NCBI RefSeq assembly: GCF_024139115.2 | Contig: NC_085140.1 | Span: forward strand, 235,168,371 to 235,232,370 | Reading direction: 5' to 3' | Source of the DNA: Armigeres subalbatus | Taxonomy: Eukaryota > Arthropoda > Insecta > Diptera > Culicidae | Length of the DNA stretch: 64,000 nucleotides | Part shown: piece by piece, positions 58,936-64,000 of the stretch | Numbering within the stretch: the stretch's first letter is position 1 | Layout: every line of letters begins with the position of its first letter | Notes under the pieces: model-generated | Seen by the model: only the letters and a program-made list of their open reading frames with translations | Told to the model about the DNA's origin: nothing | The model's database searches: none | Program-made: the position numbers and the translations under genes

Positions 58936-58970
58936 ATTACCCCTGAGTGATCATTTTGTCTAGCTCCTTG

Positions 58971-59808
58971 TTAATTTTCGACTGTATTTCTGGAGAAGTG
59001 GGGTAGGGATTGATGCGGATTGGCGGTGTGTTTGTAAATTCGTCTTTTATTTCTATCTTGTGAGATATCAACAGAGTTGTATCTAACACTTCCCTCCACT
59101 GATCCTTTAAACAACCCCTTCACTTCCTCCAGTATTTGTTTTTGAGATTCGCTCAATTCATCGTTCTCTTTTCCTACAACTGCGCTCAGCTCCGAAAGTT
59201 CAGCTGACTGGAGAACAGTTGGCTTAAGTTTGAAAACTTTCCAAAAGTCTTCATATCCTAAAATTAATCTTCGGTTCAAATTAGGAGCAATCAAAGTTGG
59301 GATGATGTGGCATTCGTTATTGAATGTTACGGGCAAATTAACGTAACCTTTTATTTCAACCAAAGCCCCTGAAGCGGTTTTATATTAGTATTTGATGGAT
59401 AAATTTTAATTTTAGCTCTCTCACTATTTTCATCGAACCCACCCCAAGGACGGTTCGTTGAGCTCCGCTATCAAGTAGACCGATCAGTTCTTTTCCCAGT
59501 ATGCTTACTTTGACGAATGGTCGTGCGTCTCCGCTAACTTCAATGAAAATTTCATTGATATTATACTCATTGTCGTAATCTTGATCTGTAATTGGCTTAA
59601 AGCCATTTTGCAGTAATCTTGCTTTAATCTCATTGAGATGGGGAGGATTTTCTGGGAACGCATCGACTACCTCCTCTAAGCCGAGCTCCCTGCGTTTTTT
59701 GCACAATAGGGACAAGTTTTTGTGAGTACATCTGAAAAGCCACAGATACGACAGAATTTTCTTCGGTCTACTGAGCACTCTCCATAATGATGACCTTGTT
59801 GTCTGCAA
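58971..59808 (-). pseudogene. Gypsy pol N-terminus with aspartic protease
   Basis: The frame that overlaps the gag end continues as pol. It contains LLDSGAQRTVLG, the D-S-G active site of a retroviral-type aspartic protease, with a NLNRRLILGYEDFW segment after a frame break near 59375. The pol frame is -1 relative to gag, and the overlap contains a canonical slippery heptamer (59694-59700). A second shift lies near 59060, before the NPYPTSPEI region that leads into RT. The protease would cut the Gag-Pol polyprotein in the particle. Confidence 0.82.
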
Positions 59809-61837
59809 TTATAACAAACACCTATGGCAGGACGCTTGTATTGATCAACAAGTTGTTGCATCGTGCTTTTTGTTGATCCTTCCATTGCGTTCCAGCCACT
59901 ATTTGATTGTGTATGCCTACTCTCACCTAGTTTGGACTCAATATGCTCCATTTTTGGCTTATTTGTGTCCCGCTCTTTACTAGCTTTATCCGCTTTGGAA
60001 AAGCATTTGGAGCTTTTTTCAAGCTTTTGTGAACCTATGATTTCATTCACTTGAGCGATTCTTGTACGCGAAGTTAATTCTACAGGTTTCTGAAAATTCG
60101 CCCAATTATTGTCATCAATAATTCTGCCAAATCGCTTCAAATCTGACAACGACTTAACTCTTGCCCCGGTCATTGCGTTTTTATAATCGAAACGTAAGTT
60201 TCGCCAAACAATTTCGAATCTCCTTTTCTCTGGCATAGGGCGTGTCATTGAATGGAAAAACTTAAGCATGTCGTGAAAAAAATCGACAAATCGTTCACCT
60301 CTAGCTTGCCTTCGGTTCGTGGCCTGTATTTCCAATTGGAAATCAAGATCGGGAGGGAGAAACTCTCTCCTCAGATCTGATTTCAATTGCGACCAAGTTC
60401 GAAAATCTCGGTTTTCTAATCCTTCCATTAGCCAGTCTTTAGCTCTCCTGTAAATAAATGTATTGCTCCTCTGAACAGCTCACGATCCGATATTTCTTCA
60501 GCTTTACTTCTCATCTTAACCTCTTTCAAGAACTCGCCTAATCTACGACCGTTGTCTTTGCCATCATATTTTAGTTTCCAATCAGATATTGGGACTCTTC
60601 TCAACGGCTTCCTAGAGTATTTCCTACTATTTCTGTGTTTCCTTCTCTTCTCACGCTTTTCGTATGAATCGGAGCTTTCTATTTCAGATGATAATGAACT
60701 CTTAGAATACGAGTCGTCGGTGGACTCAGAAGCGAAACTCATTATCTTGCCCTTCTTTCTAAACGAACTCGTTGATTGCTTCTGATGTCGGCTACCTGTC
60801 GGTTTGGTTACTGTATAGTGTTTCTTTCTATCGTTCATCATGTCTGTCTCGTTTTCAGAGGAGCTACTTTCCAACTCTGAGCTTTTTGGATCTATTTCTT
60901 GCTTATTGAATTTCACTTTTGGTAATTTCATAATTTCTTCTTTTTCAGGTTCTGTTTTGTTATCTATTGGCTCCAGCTTAGGGAAATCCAACTTTGTGCA
61001 TTCAGGCTCTGTTTTGATTTTTTTATTCAATGAAAGCAGAAGCTTTTCGAGTCGACGCTTTCTTTCCAAATTCTCCTCAGCTTCTTTAATTCTTAGTTTT
61101 TCCTGCTCTATTTCCTTTTCTTTTCGAGCTTTTTCTTGCTCGGTGGTCTGTACCACGAAATTCTTGAAATGCTGTATTAACTCTGTATTAACAGTATCGC
61201 CTTTTTCATATTCCGAAAGTTTCTTTAGAATCGCTTCTGACTTTATCATTGATTTGTTCAGCTCTATTTCCTTTGCTTTCACACTTGGTTCAAGTCCTCC
61301 GTATGCTCCGTCTTGGCCCTGGTCAGAGTCAAGATTCAAAGCAGACGCCGACTCATTAAGAATTTCTATCTCGCTTCTAATTTCTTGCAGAGCTTCATTC
61401 ACATTCTGTTCTAGTTCCTTTGATTCAATTTTATTTTCCTGATTGTTTATCTCAGGAAAATATTCCTGTAACAAGTGTATTGTACACATGCTCAATTCTT
61501 GTATTTCTTTCATACATTTATGTGCTCGAGATGCTCGGGACAATAGATAGCTTCTAACCCGGTAATGTACTAAGCGTGTCTTAAGCTTTTCACGTTGACG
61601 ATTATCCGTTCTTGGATTTTCCAATAAACCTCCTATAACCGCTAACTTCGCCCTAATTATAGCAATTTCCTCTTTCACACTCCTCCATGTTGTGGATTGC
61701 ACTACCTCAACGCTATTTATATCCTTCTCTTTCTTCATCTGATCCTTAAGCTTCCGTCTCTTAATACTCTCATGTTCGTCAAGCCCAAACAATATATTAC
61801 GAACTAATAACTCATGTTCCACTTCGTCAATGGACAA
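59676..61837 (-). pseudogene. Gypsy gag with coiled coil and zinc knuckles
   Basis: The first block (60428-61837) is highly charged: long helical stretches rich in E/K/R, for example EKARKEKEIEQEKLRIKE, suggest coiled coil, followed by an acidic serine-rich part (ESTDDSYSKSSLSSEIESS). A frameshift near 60435, explained by one missing G in a G-run, leads into the second block (59676-60428). That block has the capsid-like TWSQLKSDLRREFLPP region and a C-terminal zinc knuckle CYNCRQQGHHYGEC followed by a second Cys-rich unit CRICGFSD...CPYC. The upstream end of the first block has no clear ATG, so the start is unresolved. Gag forms the particle and binds element RNA. Confidence 0.82.
59694..59700 (-). 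promoter_or_regulatory. Putative -1 ribosomal frameshift site (A AAA AAC)
   Basis: In the gag frame the codons GCA AAA AAC give the canonical heptamer A-AAA-AAC. The gag stop (TAG) is a few codons downstream, and pol continues in the -1 frame. A stem can be drawn just after: GGGAGC with GTTCCC (one wobble pair) and an inner CGGCT with AGTCG. Confidence 0.6.
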
Positions 61838-62295
61838 GTGGAAACGTCCATGCTCTTATACATGAACTGCAAATCCATCACTGCAAAATCTAGCTTTGCC
61901 AATCGATAAATAATACTAATTATCAGAACCAGTTGAAAACGGATTGCAAAAAATTGAACTATTCTAGAACTATCACCGAGTATTATTTCTGTTTAGAATC
62001 AAGACCCATTAAATAATCAAGATCTACGCATCATCTGACCGATCAAAATCCCGGATTTTGGTAAATTAGTTATTCTATTATCCACTACTGTGAGTGTACG
62101 CGCACTAGTAAGTGCAAACGATTCGAAAATAAATGTAGCTATGATGTAAATCCAATAAAGGTTGGGTGGATAGGTAGTCACTCGTCTTCAGCACGTTGCC
62201 TTCTGAATTCAGATTTCACTGGTACAGAATTCCCTAGCCTATTTCTCTCACGATTTTACGGTGTTGCACTCCTGATCAGTGCCGTCGTATAGTTA
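61838..62295 (-). other. Gypsy 5' leader
   Basis: Untranslated region between the primer-binding site and gag, about 0.45 kb and AT-rich, with no frame of note. It would contain the packaging signal. Confidence 0.5.
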
Positions 62296-62306
62296 GTTGG
62301 GCGCCA
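62296..62306 (-). promoter_or_regulatory. Primer-binding site (tRNA-Lys type)
   Basis: On the minus strand TGGCGCCCAAC begins two bases after the 5' LTR. It is complementary to the 3' end of tRNA-Lys (...GTTGGGCGCCA), known from memory. The match ends after 11 bases. Confidence 0.75.
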
Positions 62307-62308
62307 TT

Positions 62309-63559
62309 TGTTAGCCTTGAACTCTCTCTATCTGGGCTCGAGTCTACAACTAATCCCTCTCAGGGTCGGCATGGACATGGGCTGATCAGGAAGAGCAAAA
62401 CACACGTTTATCTATTTCACTACACTGGTCTATTTGATCGTAGGGCTTACTTACAAAGAGTGTGTTTGTGGTGAGTGTATGCCGGCCGGCGTGTGGGGGT
62501 CAAGGGGAAATCAGCAGCGGTTAGCAGGCGATGGACAGCGGCGTCAGGGTCGAAACGGTGGCTAGCTTGGATGTTGTGGTGGGTGATGGTGCTTCTACCA
62601 CATCTATTGCTTTAGGTAGCAATCATATCGGACTCGATGGCAACGGGTGTTCGTGCGCGGGATGATCCGAGCAATCCGACTCTCTCGGGTAGCGGACCTG
62701 GAGGGGCACTCAGGATTCTCCCAGCGAGGGGCTTTACAGTGGCCCGAATCTCCCCTTGACTTGACCTGGATCGAGGGGAACAGCGTATGCTCGATTTGGT
62801 TGACGGCAAGTTCTCGTGGAATGGTCGAAAATGCAGGGAATCTAGAAAAGATCCCAATGGGTCCTGCACGTGGTATCAGAAAGAGGGCCGAATTTTAGGT
62901 CTTTGCTATCAAGTCATGAAATATTATTTCATACCTGATTCTGCTGTTGGATACCTCGTAGGTATGTTATTTTCCAAACACAATGGCCTATTGTAAAGAT
63001 ACTCAAACTTCGGCCTTTTTAACTTTGGTTTAAACTTGCACTGATCTTAATCGATTGGCGGTTCGTTTGGAAAAAGACCTCCAAAATGGTTCCGAACTAG
63101 TGGCAAACCTCTCTTATTCCTCGTATCCCATCTTTCCCTTCCAATCTCCTTATCCATCCAAAATTTCCGTTTTCTTCCCTTATTTGACCCCGATTATAGT
63201 GTAGCTTAATGTATGTCGGTGGGTGTCTATACAATAATTATGTGTTTGATTTGACCGTTTATTCTAAACTCTAGATATATAATTTTATTACCGCTTTTCC
63301 TTAATTTTAGGCGTCATTTACATTTGGCATTCTGAATTTCCGTTTAGTATGTTATACTATTATACTATTTAGTTTACAAATGTTTAATTTCACATTGATT
63401 CTTATTAGAAACAAACATTACTGATTATCAGAATCGATTTGACCCGAACAGCAGTATAGTGCAACTCTGCTGTTTCACTGTGTGGAGCACTCGCCTGCTG
63501 TGCTCAATTCTCTACCAGCTAGAACCTCTTCCATAGGGCAAAGAACCTAAACGGTAACA
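62309..63559 (-). repeat. 5' LTR (right)
   Basis: 1251 bp, starting TGTTAGCC and ending GGTAACA on the plus strand, so the ends form the inverted repeat TGTTA/TAACA. It should carry the element promoter on the minus strand. It is nearly identical to the left LTR. Confidence 0.92.
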
Positions 63560-64000
63560 GAGTATGAAAGCTGCCCTTGGCGGCAAAGGGGCCAACTGAT
63601 CATCAATTATTAATTTTTCTCTACTGCTTTTTTAATCGGTTTTCATCTTAACCACTTTCTACATTATAACGAAGCATTGCCTACCTTCTACTTTTGCTCC
63701 GGTTTCAAGGCACTGCTTATTATTTTTTCTAGCTAATGAGTCTCCAATGGGAAACAGTCTCAATCACGATTTACTTCTTTTGCTTATTCACAGTGCTCTT
63801 ATTTGTTCGTCTCCATGAACTTACAAGCTTTATTGCATAGATCTATTCGCTTATTTCCGACACTCAAGTTTGTATTCTAGATGCAGCTATTAGATGGGAC
63901 ATTTCTAGACCGACGTTTGAAAAGGGCGTAACAGCCAAAATTTATTCCTTCTGATTCTTTGTACACATATATAGATATATATGTAGACGAAGACTTTTTC
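63560..64000. repeat. Sequence repeated outside the left LTR (right copy, cut by window end)
   Basis: This starts immediately after the right LTR and matches 53959-54399 with only a few substitutions, mostly in the last 50 bases. The window ends inside it, so whether another LTR follows is unknown. Confidence 0.85.

Larger units (their letters stand above)
54468..63559 (-). mobile_element. Ty3/gypsy LTR retrotransposon, about 9.1 kb
   Basis: The element reads on the minus strand with the order 5' LTR (right), PBS, gag, protease, RT, RNase H, integrase, polypurine tract, 3' LTR (left). That order, with integrase after RNase H, defines Ty3/gypsy. No env-like frame was found between integrase and the 3' LTR, where about 0.8 kb is non-coding. 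Several frame breaks disrupt gag-pol, but the LTRs are practically identical, so the insertion is young. No 4-6 bp target duplication is present. I infer that one flank was rearranged. Confidence 0.92.

Noticed and set aside
60840..61442. 200-codon serine-rich plus-strand frame
   Set aside because: Antisense of the charged gag region; serine richness is the complement of glutamate/lysine codons.

Overview
This window looks like an intergenic stretch of a large, transposon-packed mosquito genome, most likely Aedes. The evidence is two copies of a tRNA-derived SINE that I recognise from memory as Feilai-like, together with RTE, Jockey and I/R1-type non-LTR elements, a Ty3/gypsy element, and many palindromic MITEs, all nested in one another. 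I found no host protein gene, tRNA or rRNA that I can defend. Almost every long reading frame belongs to a mobile element or is a by-product of short tandem repeats. The species call is inference.

Layout. 0-2 kb: a 0.86-kb repeat duplicated head to tail. 4.7-19.0 kb: two copies of a 1.8-kb terminal-inverted-repeat element in opposite orientation, with a nearly intact RTE retrotransposon between them. The second copy is split by a 6.4-kb CACTA-like DNA transposon flanked by a TA duplication. That transposon carries a decayed zinc-finger transposase and a multi-exon companion gene with a SAM-like segment whose splice sites and phases still fit. 19-22.4 kb: repeat-rich DNA with three small hairpin MITEs. 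About 23-31.2 kb: a Jockey-clade element with a poly(A) tail, cut in its gag by a 5'-truncated second RTE copy. 31.2-34 kb: little recognisable DNA apart from one deleted retrotransposon fragment.

34.0-39.1 kb is the most unusual block: a 2.8-kb near-perfect palindrome whose arms are built from 24-bp direct repeats (foldback-like), followed by more arrays of the same GGAATTCC-based unit that switch strand several times. 39.1-43.5 kb holds no gene I can support. 43.5-46.5 kb has a SINE and a decayed non-LTR retrotransposon. 46.5-47.6 kb is bounded by a perfect 19-bp inverted repeat. 48.0-53.2 kb is a 5'-truncated non-LTR element with 13-bp target duplications, itself hit by a SINE (10-bp duplication) and by a 1.68-kb element with a TAA duplication that contains another hairpin.

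54.5-63.6 kb is a Ty3/gypsy LTR retrotransposon on the minus strand: 1.25-kb LTRs, a PBS matching tRNA-Lys, a polypurine tract, gag, protease, RT, RNase H and integrase. Its LTRs differ only in homopolymer lengths, and a canonical -1 slippery heptamer lies exactly where gag and pol overlap. A ~0.5-kb sequence is repeated outside both LTRs, so the locus was rearranged or mis-assembled. The insertion order can be read from the nesting: several elements were uninterrupted before younger ones cut them, and the target-site duplications reconstruct the empty sites exactly.
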